Shown in pieces: positions 17,694-27,075 of a DNA stretch of 64,000 nucleotides (its first letter is position 1; every line of letters starts with the position of its first letter). The stretch is from assembly GCA_006969385.1 (NCBI GenBank), contig CP030884.1, forward strand, positions 4,458,249 through 4,522,248. Direction: 5' to 3'. This stretch comes from Planctomycetaceae bacterium. GTDB lineage: Bacteria; Planctomycetota; Phycisphaerae; UBA1845; UTPLA1. Made by a program: the position numbers and the translations under genes. Below the pieces are notes generated by a model that did not search any database, had not been told where the DNA came from, and saw only the letters and a program-made list of their open reading frames with translations.

Positions 17694-18576
17694 CGCGCAA
17701 CGCCCTCCCCGTCAAGTTTAAAAAGACCGTTTCGAGATTGGCCCGCTCCACATGAAACGTTTGCAGCCCGCCGTTGCTTTGCAGGCGCTGCAACTCGGCC
17801 AACGGATCATCGGTCTGCATCTCGACCGCTTCACCATCCGGGCGCGTTGCGATCACGCGGCTGGCCCCGCCGTGCGTCTCGATCAGGCCATCGACCGAAT
17901 CAATCGCAAGCAAGTTACCGCGATCCATAATCCCCACGCGATCGCACAAACGCTGGGCTTCTTCCATGTAATGGGTGGTATAGATGATAGTGGTATCCAT
18001 CTCGCGCAGCGCGAGAATGTGTTCGAAGATGGCGTTGCGCGATTGCGGATCGACGCCGACCGTCGGCTCGTCGAGCAACAGCAGCTTCGGCTTGTGCACG
18101 ACAGCGATGGCGAGGTTGAGCCGTCGCTTCATACCGCCGGAATATTCCGAGGCCTTGTCTTGCTGCCGATCGGCCAGCCCAACGAACTCGAGCGCCCACG
18201 CCACGCGCTCCTTCAACTCGCTGCCGCGCAGGCCTTGCATCTTGCCAAAAAAGGTGACGTTCTCGCGACCGCTCATTTCATCGTAGATGGCCAACGACTG
18301 TGGCGCGACACCGACGAGGCGACGCACATCCTTATTTGTCGGGTCGCCAGTATCACCAATTGCGATCGATCCGCGATCGGGTCGCAGCAGACCGACACAC
18401 ATATTGACAGTCGTCGTTTTGCCCGCGCCGTTAGGGCCGAGTAAGCCGAATATCTCGCCAGCAGCAATCGATAGTGAAACGCTATCGACTGCGACGAGAT
18501 CGCCGAATTGTTTTCTGATGGAATCAATTACCAGCACGGGTAAGGGCTCACCTTTCGGAGTAGTTTTGCAGACCAA
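17686..18576 (-). CDS. ABC transporter ATP-binding protein
   Basis: All ABC ATPase motifs are present: Walker A GPNGAGKTT, signature YSGGMKRR, Walker B LLLLDEPTVGVDP, and the switch His in IIYTTHYMEEAQ. The protein has 296 residues with the C-terminal extension common in ABC-2 exporter ATPases. The ATG at 18576 adds 13 residues before VLVIDSIRKQF. A GTG at 18537, preceded by AGGTGA at about 10 bases, may be the real start. The stop overlaps the permease start by 8 bases, so the two are translationally coupled. Confidence 0.93.
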   Translation of the reverse strand: MVCKTTPKGEPLPVLVIDSIRKQFGDLVAVDSVSLSIAAGEIFGLLGPNGAGKTTTVNMCVGLLRPDRGSIAIGDTGDPTNKDVRRLVGVAPQSLAIYDEMSGRENVTFFGKMQGLRGSELKERVAWALEFVGLADRQQDKASEYSGGMKRRLNLAIAVVHKPKLLLLDEPTVGVDPQSRNAIFEHILALREMDTTIIYTTHYMEEAQRLCDRVGIMDRGNLLAIDSVDGLIETHGGASRVIATRPDGEAVEMQTDDPLAELQRLQSNGGLQTFHVERANLETVFLNLTGRALRDE

Positions 18577-18714
18577 GACACAACGGTCACGAACACCAGC
18601 TTGGCTAAACGCAAGGCACGACAGCCGTTAACGAATTAAAATGCAATGCTGGTTTATTTCGTCAGCGGTCAACATTCGCCGTTCCAAAGAAACATCGATT
18701 TCATAATGGCATCG

Positions 18715-19176
18715 CTAAATCGTGCGTCGGTAGTGAATCAATCGGTCGACAGCTTCGAACCCGAGCGACCGATGGGCGGCATCGCTGATGGCGTTGTCGA
18801 TCCACGTGTCGGACGCAAGTTCGCTACAGCCCTTGGATTGGCCCCACGCGACGCCGGCATCGATCAACATGCGCCCGACGCCGCCGCGCCGATGGCTACT
18901 CGCCACCCACCACGCCTCGAGATACGCGACCGGCCCCGTCGTGCAGCCGATGGCGTGCGGATGCAACGAGTATTCGGCAAATCCGACGAGCGCTGCTCGA
19001 TCGAAAGCCCCAACGGCCAGTTGATCGTTGTCATCGAGAATGCGCACGACCTCGGCCGCAGCCTGTTCCGGCGAACAATCTGCCCACAGGCTACAACGGG
19101 CTGCAACCCAAGCTTTCTGGTCGGATTTATTCAACGCGCGAATGACCACGCCCGATGACAAATCGCTTTCTGGCAT
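18715..19176 (-). CDS. GNAT acetyltransferase resembling aminoglycoside 6'-N-acetyltransferase
   Basis: This 153-residue protein follows the AAC(6')-I layout closely. It has an N-terminal W(V/A)xxRxxLW block, YLEAWWVASSHRRGGVGRML as motif A at about residues 84-103, then GCSELASDTWIDNAISDAAHRSLGF as motif B, ending in a VDRLIHYRR strand. AAC(6') enzymes acetylate the 6' amine of aminoglycosides, but chromosomal homologues often have other or weak substrates. There is no mobile element, cassette site or second resistance gene nearby, so it looks like a resident chromosomal gene. It is upstream of the ABC exporter in the same direction, 139 bases away. Confidence 0.8.
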   Translation of the reverse strand: MPESDLSSGVVIRALNKSDQKAWVAARCSLWADCSPEQAAAEVVRILDDNDQLAVGAFDRAALVGFAEYSLHPHAIGCTTGPVAYLEAWWVASSHRRGGVGRMLIDAGVAWGQSKGCSELASDTWIDNAISDAAHRSLGFEAVDRLIHYRRTI

Positions 19177-19422
19177 CCGGTTTCACCCCACCGACAAAGG
19201 CCGCAGTTCGCTGTGGCATCTACACGCCGCCGCAACTTCTTAAATGCAACCCATTCGCCCTATCATTTTGCCCCGGAATACTAAACCACCATCAACAAAA
19301 ATGGTGCCGCTGCATTGCCAATTTCTCGCTTTCCCCGCCCGCTCTTGACCAGTTCGGCACGCCCGTGTACCACGTGATTTACGCCGTAAGTGGCTACGAT
19401 AACCCTGAATCCGGAACCCGCT

Positions 19423-21435
19423 ATGAAGACCGACGTTTCCGCCGATACGCTCAGCATCAATACGATTCGCACGCTGGCCATGGATGCCGTTCAGAAAGCC
19501 AATTCCGGGCATCCCGGCGCGGCGATGGCGCTGGCGCCGCTCGCCCATCTGCTCTACACGAAATACATGCGGCACAACCCGGCCAACCCGCGCTGGGCCA
19601 ATCGCGATCGCTTCGTTCTCTCTGCCGGTCACGCATCGATGTTGCAATACGCGACGCTGCATTTGGCCGGTTATGACGTTACGCTCGACGACATCAAAAA
19701 TTTCCGCCAACTCAACAGTCGCACGCCCGGCCATCCCGAGTTTGGTCACACGCCCGGCGTCGAAACAACGACTGGACCGCTCGGCCAAGGTGCCGCCAAC
19801 AGCGTCGGCATGGCCGTTGCGGAAAAATGGCTGGCCGCGCGGTTCAACCAGTCGGGGCATAACATCGTCGACCATCGCGTGTACGCCATTCTCGGTGATG
19901 GCTGCATGATGGAAGGCGTCACAGCCGAAGCCGCCTCGTGGGCGGGCCATTTGGCGCTCGACAATCTGATTTGGTTCTACGACAGCAACGACATCACCAT
20001 CGAGGGCAAGACGAATCTCGCCATTAGCGAAGACGTGGCCGCCCGTTTCGAAGCGTACGGTTGGCACGTGCAAACTGTGGCCGATGTGGAGGATCGCGCC
20101 GCGCTATGCAATGCCATCGACGAAGCACACGCCACTTCCGGCAAGCCGAGTTTGATCGTCGTGCAAAGCATCATCGCCCGTGGTGCTCCCAATAAACAAA
20201 ACACCGCCAAGGCCCACGGCGAACCCCTCGGCGATGATGAAATTCGCGCCGCCAAGAGTTTCTACGATTGGCCGTCCGACGAACCGTTCTTCGTTCCGGA
20301 AGAGGTGAGGTCGTCATGGACGAAATCAAGCCAAGCCCGCGGCGCTGCACTCGAAGCGCGATGGAACGATGCCTTTGCGAAGTATCAGGCGGCGTTTCCC
20401 GACCTTGCCAGCGAATGGCAGATGATTCAACAAGGTCAACTACCCGAAGGCTGGGACGCGAACTGGCCAAAGTTCGAGGCCGACGCTAAAGGTATGGCAA
20501 CGCGCGCTTCGGGCGGCAAGGTCTTGGTCGAAGCGGCCAAGCGCATCCCGTGGTTGATCGGCGGTTCGGCAGATTTGGCTCCCTCGACGAAAACGCTGCT
20601 CGAAGACACCGTCGATTTCCAAGCCGGCGCGTATGAAGGCCGCAATCTGCGCTTCGGCATTCGCGAACATGCGATGGCCGCCGCCTGTAACGGCATGGCG
20701 CTGTCGGGTTTGCGACCGTTCGGCGCGAGCTTCTTGGTATTCACAGACTACGCCCGACCATCCATTCGCTTGTCGGCGTTGATGCACCAGCCGGTGACGT
20801 ACGTGTTTACCCATGACAGCATCGGGGTTGGTGAAGACGGCCCAACGCACCAACCTATCGAACATCTCGCCGCCTTGCGCGCAATCCCTAATCTCGATGT
20901 CTTCCGCCCCGGCGACGCCAACGAAGCGGCCATGGCGTGGAAACATGCGTTGCAAACAACCGATCGGCCGGTGCTCTTGGCCCTTACGCGACAAAACGTG
21001 CCCACACTCGATCGAACCAAATACGCCGCCGCCGAAGGCGCACTAAGGGGTGGCTACGTCATCCGCGATTGCGACCAAACGCCGGAGATCATCCTGATCG
21101 GCACGGGTTCCGAGTTGCAACATTGCATCGCCGCGGCAGAAACGCTCGCGAATGACGGTGTGGCCGTGCGCGTTGTCTCGCTCCCTTGCTGGGAACTATT
21201 CGACCGACAAGATGAAAAATATCGCAGCGACGTCTTACCACCTGCCGTGACGAAGCGCGTTGCCATCGAAGCAGGCGTTGCGCAAGGTTGGGATAAGTAC
21301 GTCGGTCCTCATGGCGCGACCATAACAATGTCCTCGTTCGGCCTCTCGGCTCCGGGCGACGCCGTGATGGAGCATTTCGATATGACGGCAGATGGTGTAT
21401 TAAAAGCGGCCCGATCGTTGTTGGCGCAGGGCTGA
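19423..21435 (+). CDS. tkt: Transketolase
   Basis: This enzyme of about 670 residues has all transketolase landmarks: the N-terminal TLAMDAVQKANSGHPGAAMA, the thiamine-diphosphate motif starting GDGCMMEGVTAEAASWAG, the pyrimidine-domain IREHAMAAACNGMALSGL and a C-terminal domain. It transfers two-carbon units in the pentose phosphate pathway. The frame is open from a GTG at 19390, but ATG at 19423 has GGAA upstream and gives the usual MKTDVS-type start. It is a single gene, convergent with the two-component operon 39 bases away, with no obvious terminator between. Confidence 0.95.
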   Translation: MKTDVSADTLSINTIRTLAMDAVQKANSGHPGAAMALAPLAHLLYTKYMRHNPANPRWANRDRFVLSAGHASMLQYATLHLAGYDVTLDDIKNFRQLNSRTPGHPEFGHTPGVETTTGPLGQGAANSVGMAVAEKWLAARFNQSGHNIVDHRVYAILGDGCMMEGVTAEAASWAGHLALDNLIWFYDSNDITIEGKTNLAISEDVAARFEAYGWHVQTVADVEDRAALCNAIDEAHATSGKPSLIVVQSIIARGAPNKQNTAKAHGEPLGDDEIRAAKSFYDWPSDEPFFVPEEVRSSWTKSSQARGAALEARWNDAFAKYQAAFPDLASEWQMIQQGQLPEGWDANWPKFEADAKGMATRASGGKVLVEAAKRIPWLIGGSADLAPSTKTLLEDTVDFQAGAYEGRNLRFGIREHAMAAACNGMALSGLRPFGASFLVFTDYARPSIRLSALMHQPVTYVFTHDSIGVGEDGPTHQPIEHLAALRAIPNLDVFRPGDANEAAMAWKHALQTTDRPVLLALTRQNVPTLDRTKYAAAEGALRGGYVIRDCDQTPEIILIGTGSELQHCIAAAETLANDGVAVRVVSLPCWELFDRQDEKYRSDVLPPAVTKRVAIEAGVAQGWDKYVGPHGATITMSSFGLSAPGDAVMEHFDMTADGVLKAARSLLAQG

Positions 21436-21474
21436 TTGCGTTTCGAATATCACTTTACACGGCGAGGTTCACGT

Positions 21475-22854
21475 TCACTTCGATTCGTTCTCCAGTCGAT
21501 GGCGCAACGCCCCGCGGCTGATACCCAGCAATCGCGCGGCCTGCGACACATTTCCCTCGCACGCTTCAACGGCCTGTCGCGCGGCCAACTGCTCGATGTC
21601 CATCAACGTAAACGGCTGCGCGCCAAACGGAAATCGAATGTCGCTCAATGCCGTTGGCGGCATACCATTCCCACCTGAAAGATTGAGATCCGCCTCACCA
21701 ATCTCGTCGCCATCCGAGAGTAACACTGCCCGCTGAATGACGTTGTCCAACTCGCGAATGTTTCCCGGCCACGCGTAACGGCGCATACGATTCTTTGCAT
21801 CGACACTTAATTGCGGCGGCGCGCGATGCAGTCGTCGCGCCTGCTGCGCGATCAGATGCTCGGCGATCCGTATCACATCGTCTTCGCGATCGCGTAAAGG
21901 CGGCAGTTCAATTGCGAGTGTTTGCAGGCGAAACATCAAATCGCTGCGAAAGCGTCCGTCTTCAACCCGTTTCTGTAAATTTACATTGGTCGCGGCAATC
22001 ACACGCGCACGCAAACTGCGTTCGCGCGTATCCCCAATGCGGCGCATCGTGCGATTCTCCAAGACGAGTAGCAGCTTGGCCTGCAACTCCATCGGCATCT
22101 CGCCGATTTCATCGAGAAACACCGTGCCGTCATCGGCGGCTTCCAACAGTCCCTTGCGCGTTTCATTTGCCCCCGTGAACGCGCCCCGTTCGTGACCGAA
22201 CAACTCTGCTTCGATCAATTGCCCCGGCAGCGCCGAACAGTTGATCTGCACGAACGGCGACTCACGATGCGGCCCCAAATCGTGAATCCGGTGTGCCAAC
22301 AGGTCTTTGCCGGTTCCCGTTTCGCCGGTGAGCAACACCGTCGGCAGCCTGCCGCGCTCATCGGCTGGGACGGCGGCTATCCGATCGGCCAACGCCAATG
22401 TGCGCGTAAGCGCCGAACTGCTGCCGATGATAGAACGCTCGGCAGTGTGCCGTGCGCGTTCGCGCTCAAACACTTTGAGCCGGTCGAATAACTGTCGATG
22501 CTTCAACGCTCGCTCGATGACAATTTCCAACTCATCGATTCCGACCGGTTTTTGCAGATAATCGGTCGCACCACGACGCATGGCTTCGACCGCCCCGCCG
22601 ACCGTGCCGTAAGCTGTCATCACCACGATGGGAAAGTCGTGCCCGGTCCGACGAAATTGCTCGATGATCTCGACGCCATCGATATCGGGAAGCTTAATGT
22701 CGACCAACGCGATATTCGGTTCGAACGTTTCGACCGCCCTAAGCCCGGTCGCACCATCGTGGGCGGCAACGACCGTGTGCCCGGCACGCTGCAACTCGAG
22801 TCCGAGCGTCGCCAGCAACGTTTCTTCATCTTCAATGATTAGGACATCAGCCAT
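21475..22854 (-). CDS. NtrC-family sigma-54 response regulator
   Basis: This 459-residue regulator has three domains. The receiver has E8/D9, phospho-acceptor D52 (LVDIKLP), T in VMTAYG and K in LQKPVG. The AAA+ domain has Walker A GETGTGKD, the sigma-54 contact loop GAFTGA and Walker B VFLDEIGEMP. The C-terminal FIS-type helix-turn-helix reads GNVSQAARLLGISRGALRHRL. It should activate sigma-54 promoters when phosphorylated by the kinase encoded just upstream, whose stop overlaps this start by 8 bases. No convincing sigma-54 promoter was found in the window, so the targets are probably elsewhere. Confidence 0.95.
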   Translation of the reverse strand: MADVLIIEDEETLLATLGLELQRAGHTVVAAHDGATGLRAVETFEPNIALVDIKLPDIDGVEIIEQFRRTGHDFPIVVMTAYGTVGGAVEAMRRGATDYLQKPVGIDELEIVIERALKHRQLFDRLKVFERERARHTAERSIIGSSSALTRTLALADRIAAVPADERGRLPTVLLTGETGTGKDLLAHRIHDLGPHRESPFVQINCSALPGQLIEAELFGHERGAFTGANETRKGLLEAADDGTVFLDEIGEMPMELQAKLLLVLENRTMRRIGDTRERSLRARVIAATNVNLQKRVEDGRFRSDLMFRLQTLAIELPPLRDREDDVIRIAEHLIAQQARRLHRAPPQLSVDAKNRMRRYAWPGNIRELDNVIQRAVLLSDGDEIGEADLNLSGGNGMPPTALSDIRFPFGAQPFTLMDIEQLAARQAVEACEGNVSQAARLLGISRGALRHRLENESK

Positions 22855-24316
22855 CCGCTCGATCCTGAACTTCCATCATGGGCAGTGTAAATTTGAAAAT
22901 CGTACCACCTTCCGGCGGGCACTCGTAGGTCAACTCACCGCCATGCAATGCTGCCACGCGCCGCGCCATCGTCAAGCCCAAACCCGATCCATCGCGCTTG
23001 GAGCTAATCGACGGTTGAAAGACCTTGTCCTTCAACGCTTCCGAGATTCCGGGGCCGCTGTCTGTCACGCTCACGACGTTTTGCCGCTTTGCAGGACAGC
23101 TTTCAACCGCAATCGTCACGACGCCGTTCTTATCGCACGCTTCGATCGCATTCCCAACGATGGCCGCTAGCGCCTGCTCGAAATGCGTCGTATCAACCGA
23201 CAGCTTAATGCTAAATTCATCGCCTGACGTTACCTGCAAGTCGATCTCGCGCCGCAGCGCCATGGGGCGAAAGGCCCGAACCACACCTTCGATCAACTGC
23301 GCCGCCTCGACCGTTTGAATCTGCATTTCCATCGGCCGACAGACGTGCTCGACTTCGCGCAACCAGGACTGCAGCCGTTCCACCGAGCCGACGATTTCGT
23401 CGTGCTGCCGCGCCAGCCCATCGTCAGCATCAACCGTGCGCCGACACGATTCGGCCAAGCTGCGAATACCCGCGAGCGGATTGCGAATGTTGTGCGCGAT
23501 GTAAGAAATCAACTCTCCCATGACGGCGGCGCGTTCGCGATACACCATCTGTCGGTTAAGCCGCGCGATATCGGCCGCCATCCCATTGAAAGCCGTCGCC
23601 AGTTGCCCGAGTTCTCCCTCAGTTCGCACCTGCGCGCGATGGTCGAGATGCCCGCGACCGAACTGGTCCGCCGCATCGGTCAACTCGATCACCGGCAGCA
23701 GCACCCAACGCCGCACCAACACCAAACCAATCACGCCGAGCAGCGCGCCCACCACCATATTCACTGACAGCACCAGCACCGACCGATAGAACGCATCGAA
23801 TGAGCCGCGGGCCGTGGCCGATAGATGATCGAATACCAGCGCTTCCCACTGACCGAGCAATCGATCCAACGCCAGATGCGCCGAGCCGACGAAGGGTAAT
23901 TCACTATCGCCCGTACCATCCGCATTCTTCCAGTTGGTCGTTAATTCAAGCTGCCGTTGCGCTAATAACTTCTTGAGTGACTCGCTAGACGCTGCAGGAG
24001 AATCATTCGTGTCAATCAGTTTATCCAACGTCTTGTCAGCCAAAACTTCGGCTGCAACAAAATCAATATCGCGCATCATTCGCGCACGTTCATCGGGATT
24101 CGGCTCCAACTGCGGATAGAGCTGCATCTGCGTGAATTCATCGCGCAACAAACGTCGCAAGCGCCGTATCTTCACGCTCGATTGACTCGAATTTGAAATC
24201 GACTGCGCCGCATCTTCAAAGTAATGACGAATGACGCGGACCGTAGCAAACAGCGTGACGGCGAGCGTTAACTCAAAGGCGATAATCAGGATGGCACACT
24301 TAAGGCGCAGACTCAT
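22847..24316 (-). CDS. Membrane sensor histidine kinase (HAMP)
   Basis: This 489-residue kinase has an N-terminal membrane span (ILIIAFELTLAVTLFATV), an extracytoplasmic sensor of about 150 residues, a second span near 180-200 (LSVNMVVGALLGVIGLVLV), a HAMP region, the phospho-acceptor box ISYIAHNIRNPLAGIRS, and an ATPase domain with DSGPGISE and GSGLGLTMARR. It pairs with the NtrC-type regulator in the same operon (8-base overlap). The H-box and the NtrC-class partner place it with NtrB-like kinases. The sensed signal is unknown. Confidence 0.94.
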   Translation of the reverse strand: MSLRLKCAILIIAFELTLAVTLFATVRVIRHYFEDAAQSISNSSQSSVKIRRLRRLLRDEFTQMQLYPQLEPNPDERARMMRDIDFVAAEVLADKTLDKLIDTNDSPAASSESLKKLLAQRQLELTTNWKNADGTGDSELPFVGSAHLALDRLLGQWEALVFDHLSATARGSFDAFYRSVLVLSVNMVVGALLGVIGLVLVRRWVLLPVIELTDAADQFGRGHLDHRAQVRTEGELGQLATAFNGMAADIARLNRQMVYRERAAVMGELISYIAHNIRNPLAGIRSLAESCRRTVDADDGLARQHDEIVGSVERLQSWLREVEHVCRPMEMQIQTVEAAQLIEGVVRAFRPMALRREIDLQVTSGDEFSIKLSVDTTHFEQALAAIVGNAIEACDKNGVVTIAVESCPAKRQNVVSVTDSGPGISEALKDKVFQPSISSKRDGSGLGLTMARRVAALHGGELTYECPPEGGTIFKFTLPMMEVQDRADG

Positions 24317-24395
24317 CGGCAGCGTCGCGTTGGAAAGCCGTTGCGATGTATAGCACGAACGAATACATCATCCACTTTAAATAAGTGAGTGCTGG

Positions 24396-24438
24396 AAGCC
24401 CCCACTCTCTCGCTGTGATAGGGCCGGAGTGCGGGCTT
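24396..24438. terminator. Imperfect hairpin downstream of pseudopilin-like gene
   Basis: AAGCCC-c-CACTC pairs with GAGTG-c-GGGCTT across a loop of about 19 bases. It lies 90 bases past the stop of the pseudopilin-like gene, before the histidine kinase. There is no T-run on the minus strand, so it may be a dispersed repeat rather than a terminator. Confidence 0.35.
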
Positions 24439-24527
24439 TAGCCAAAAAACAAATGCGCCACCCCCCCAATAAAGTTCAGGACGCTTTCCGGGGATGCTAT
24501 ATCTTAAAATCATAGTGCAGTTAATCA

Positions 24528-25310
24528 TCAGTCGGGATAAAAAGACCATTGCCAGCCCGGTTGATTTAAAGGCATACGCGACGCCGCCACATGACCGCCG
24601 ACAAAGGCGACGTTAAGTCTGCCTTCATGCCGCATGGCGGGAATCCAATACGCACCGTCGTTATAACCATCGGGCGTTGGCTGTGGCGGCGCGACATAAT
24701 ACGCGTTGCCGTCGGGCGGGCTGACGCCGAGACCGTCGACATCCAACGCCAATGGAACGTTCGGATAATTGAGTATCCGACTGGTCAAGAGCGTTTGGGC
24801 CGCCGTCGCCTCGGGGCGATGCAAACGGCGATTGAAGCCTACCGACACATTTTCTTTCGGATACACCGCACCATCGCTGCAAGGTCGATTCGCCCGTCGC
24901 TTCAATTCGATCGGCCCTTCCGGGCACATCAACGGCTGCGTCGACACGTCCATCGTTTCGCGTATGGCACTCGGATTCTGCCAAAACTCATCGACGAGAT
25001 AGATCGATTCCTGGAAGTCCTCGATATAAAAATTCGAGCGACCGTTCCGGTCACCGCGCGATGCGTATGCCCAATCGTCCGCAAACACGATAAAGCGTTC
25101 GCCGACCTGTCGCAGATTGGCCACGCATTTCAAATTGCGACCGGCGCGGCGTGCCTTGGTCAGCGCTGGCAACATCAATGCCAACAGCAACGCAATCACG
25201 CTCAACACGACCAGTATCTCCAGCAAGCTAAACGCCGCGCGCCATGATGCCTGCGTCGTCATCGGCCGGGAATGAACAAAGCCAATCCTGTCGCAAGATG
25301 TCGTGTACAT
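24528..25310 (-). CDS. Pseudopilin-like secreted protein (prepilin N-terminal motif)
   Basis: The protein has a type IV prepilin-type N-terminus, AFSLLEILVVLSVIALLLAL, then a charged KARRAGRNLKC turn, as in the planctomycetal DUF1559-type pseudopilins. The C-terminal RLNVAFVGGHVAASRM resembles the F(V/L)DGHV block of that group. Two starts are possible. ATG at 25310 lies 9 bases after the stop of the dockerin gene, which suggests coupling. ATG at 25262 gives a shorter leader. Neither has a strong ribosome site. Such proteins are processed by a prepilin peptidase and may form pseudopili or sit on the cell surface; their roles are poorly known. Confidence 0.8.
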   Translation of the reverse strand: MYTTSCDRIGFVHSRPMTTQASWRAAFSLLEILVVLSVIALLLALMLPALTKARRAGRNLKCVANLRQVGERFIVFADDWAYASRGDRNGRSNFYIEDFQESIYLVDEFWQNPSAIRETMDVSTQPLMCPEGPIELKRRANRPCSDGAVYPKENVSVGFNRRLHRPEATAAQTLLTSRILNYPNVPLALDVDGLGVSPPDGNAYYVAPPQPTPDGYNDGAYWIPAMRHEGRLNVAFVGGHVAASRMPLNQPGWQWSFYPD

Positions 25311-25319
25311 GCGCGAGCC

Positions 25320-26834
25320 CTATTCCGCCAGCAAGCGCGACGTGAAGCCCTGAATATCACGACCGTTGACCGCACCATTGCGGTCGAAATCGGCACGATC
25401 CATCAAAGCAACCAGATCACCCGGTGGTAGCGGAACCGGTACCATCTCCGGATGAATCAACAGCGTAACAAAAATGCTGAGGTCGTTGAAGTCGACATCG
25501 AGATCGAAATCCAAATCACCCATGATCTGAATCAAATCGCGATCGGCCTCATCGATAATGCCATCGTAGTTCAAATCGTACATACAAAAACCGATGCCGA
25601 ACGCTTCGATCTGAATCGCGCCGTCCACCTCGCCGTCGGCATCGTCGGGAAAAACGCCGTCGTTATCCGTCAGGAATGCATCGAACAGCGCAAAATCGTC
25701 CGCCTTCACCACACCATCGCCATCGAAATCGCCCAACAACGGCTCGGGCTGCACATCCGTCGGCGCGAAGAAGGCCCCCGACACATCCTCGATCGCATAT
25801 GGCATGCCCACGATCAGATTGACACGCCATGTATCCGGATTGAGTTGCAAGGCCGGCGTCGTTATTTCCCAATCGCGTACCGCATCGAAGTCCGGCTCAA
25901 ACCGCAGCGCGTCGCCGGCGGGTATCGCTATCACGCTATTACGCAGATCGACCAAACCCTCCAGGATCGACGCCTGATCGCCATCGTTGCCGTTATTCGG
26001 TTGTTCGATTTCCTGTCGTGCGGCCGCCGACGCGATGTTCGTTAGGGGAAACACGATCGTGACGATTGTCCAATTGAGATCGAGCCGATGGTCGAACAAT
26101 ACATCGACGGGCGGCTCGTAAACGCCATCGCCACCGGCACCGCTAAACCGCTCAAAGACATGAGCGCGATGCAGCCATATGGTGTGCACCATCCAAAGCT
26201 CACCCCATTCGAACGTGCTGTCACCATCGCCGTTTAGTTCGGTAATCCCCGTGATGCCGTCGCCCGTACACGCCAGATGAAACTCTTCGCCGCTGCGTTC
26301 CACCAAGGGCGGCGATGTCAGTTGCGAATCGATATCGGTTCGACAAACCGCCATGCGATTGCCCCATACGGGATCGTTGACGCGACCGCCGAAGCGTCCG
26401 AGATTGCCAAGGTAACGAAACTCGGGAAAGTCCACCTCGCCGCCGGTCTGTGCACTGGCGTCCACATCGAACTCGATATAGCCCACAAAGGGATTCGGCC
26501 CGTACAAGAATGGTTGGTAATCGTCTTCGACTAACGCGAGCGGACCGGGAGGATTAATGAGACCGAGGAAGGCGAAATCGAACCGCAAAAACCCGCCCGT
26601 CGCCGACCAATCGCCGACGTAAATACTCGCATTGACATCGAGCGGCTGCCAGCGCCCGATCTGGTAACCGATAAGGTCGGGCGTCAGATGCTGTGTCTCA
26701 TCGATGATTCCATCGGCACCGAAATCCGTGCGTCGCGGCCAAGCCTCGCCTACGGAATCAATGGCGACGCGTGTTTGACCGACCGCAACGTGGGCCATCG
26801 CCATGATCAACAGGATGATTAGTAGCCAGCGCAC
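25320..26834 (-). CDS. Secreted dockerin-like repeat protein, unknown function
   Basis: The GTG-started 504-residue protein has a signal peptide (LLIILLIMAMAHVAVGQ). Its first 350 residues form a mostly beta, Trp/Asp-rich region with no recognised family. The C-terminal 140 residues carry four Ca-binding EF-hand-like units of dockerin type (DFDGDGVVKADDFALFDAFL, DLNYDGIIDEADRDLIQ, DFDLDVDFNDLSIFV, DFDRNGAVNGRDIQGF). In planctomycetes such tails are common on exported proteins and no cohesin is seen in this window. The pseudopilin-like gene follows 9 bases after its stop, so the two are probably one transcript. Confidence 0.8.
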   Translation of the reverse strand: MRWLLIILLIMAMAHVAVGQTRVAIDSVGEAWPRRTDFGADGIIDETQHLTPDLIGYQIGRWQPLDVNASIYVGDWSATGGFLRFDFAFLGLINPPGPLALVEDDYQPFLYGPNPFVGYIEFDVDASAQTGGEVDFPEFRYLGNLGRFGGRVNDPVWGNRMAVCRTDIDSQLTSPPLVERSGEEFHLACTGDGITGITELNGDGDSTFEWGELWMVHTIWLHRAHVFERFSGAGGDGVYEPPVDVLFDHRLDLNWTIVTIVFPLTNIASAAARQEIEQPNNGNDGDQASILEGLVDLRNSVIAIPAGDALRFEPDFDAVRDWEITTPALQLNPDTWRVNLIVGMPYAIEDVSGAFFAPTDVQPEPLLGDFDGDGVVKADDFALFDAFLTDNDGVFPDDADGEVDGAIQIEAFGIGFCMYDLNYDGIIDEADRDLIQIMGDLDFDLDVDFNDLSIFVTLLIHPEMVPVPLPPGDLVALMDRADFDRNGAVNGRDIQGFTSRLLAE

Positions 26835-27075
26835 GTTGAACCCAAATTCACCATTTACCCACTCGGCTCCAAACTATTTACATTCTAACCAAATACCCCG
26901 GCACGAACCAAGGATAATGATTCGCAAGGCGATTAGGTCGAACGGCGCATTGCAGCCCCATCGCGGCCAACTAGTGTCTGCCACGCTCCAAACTCAAATA
27001 CGACGATAAGCCCGAAGAACCCCACTCCACCGGGGCGTTCAATCGGGCCGATCGTCGATTTCAATTGAGACGAAC

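Noticed and set aside
21436..24400. Sigma-54 promoter controlled by the NtrC-type regulator
   Set aside because: No TGGC-N8-GC-type match of good quality was found next to the operon or its neighbours.
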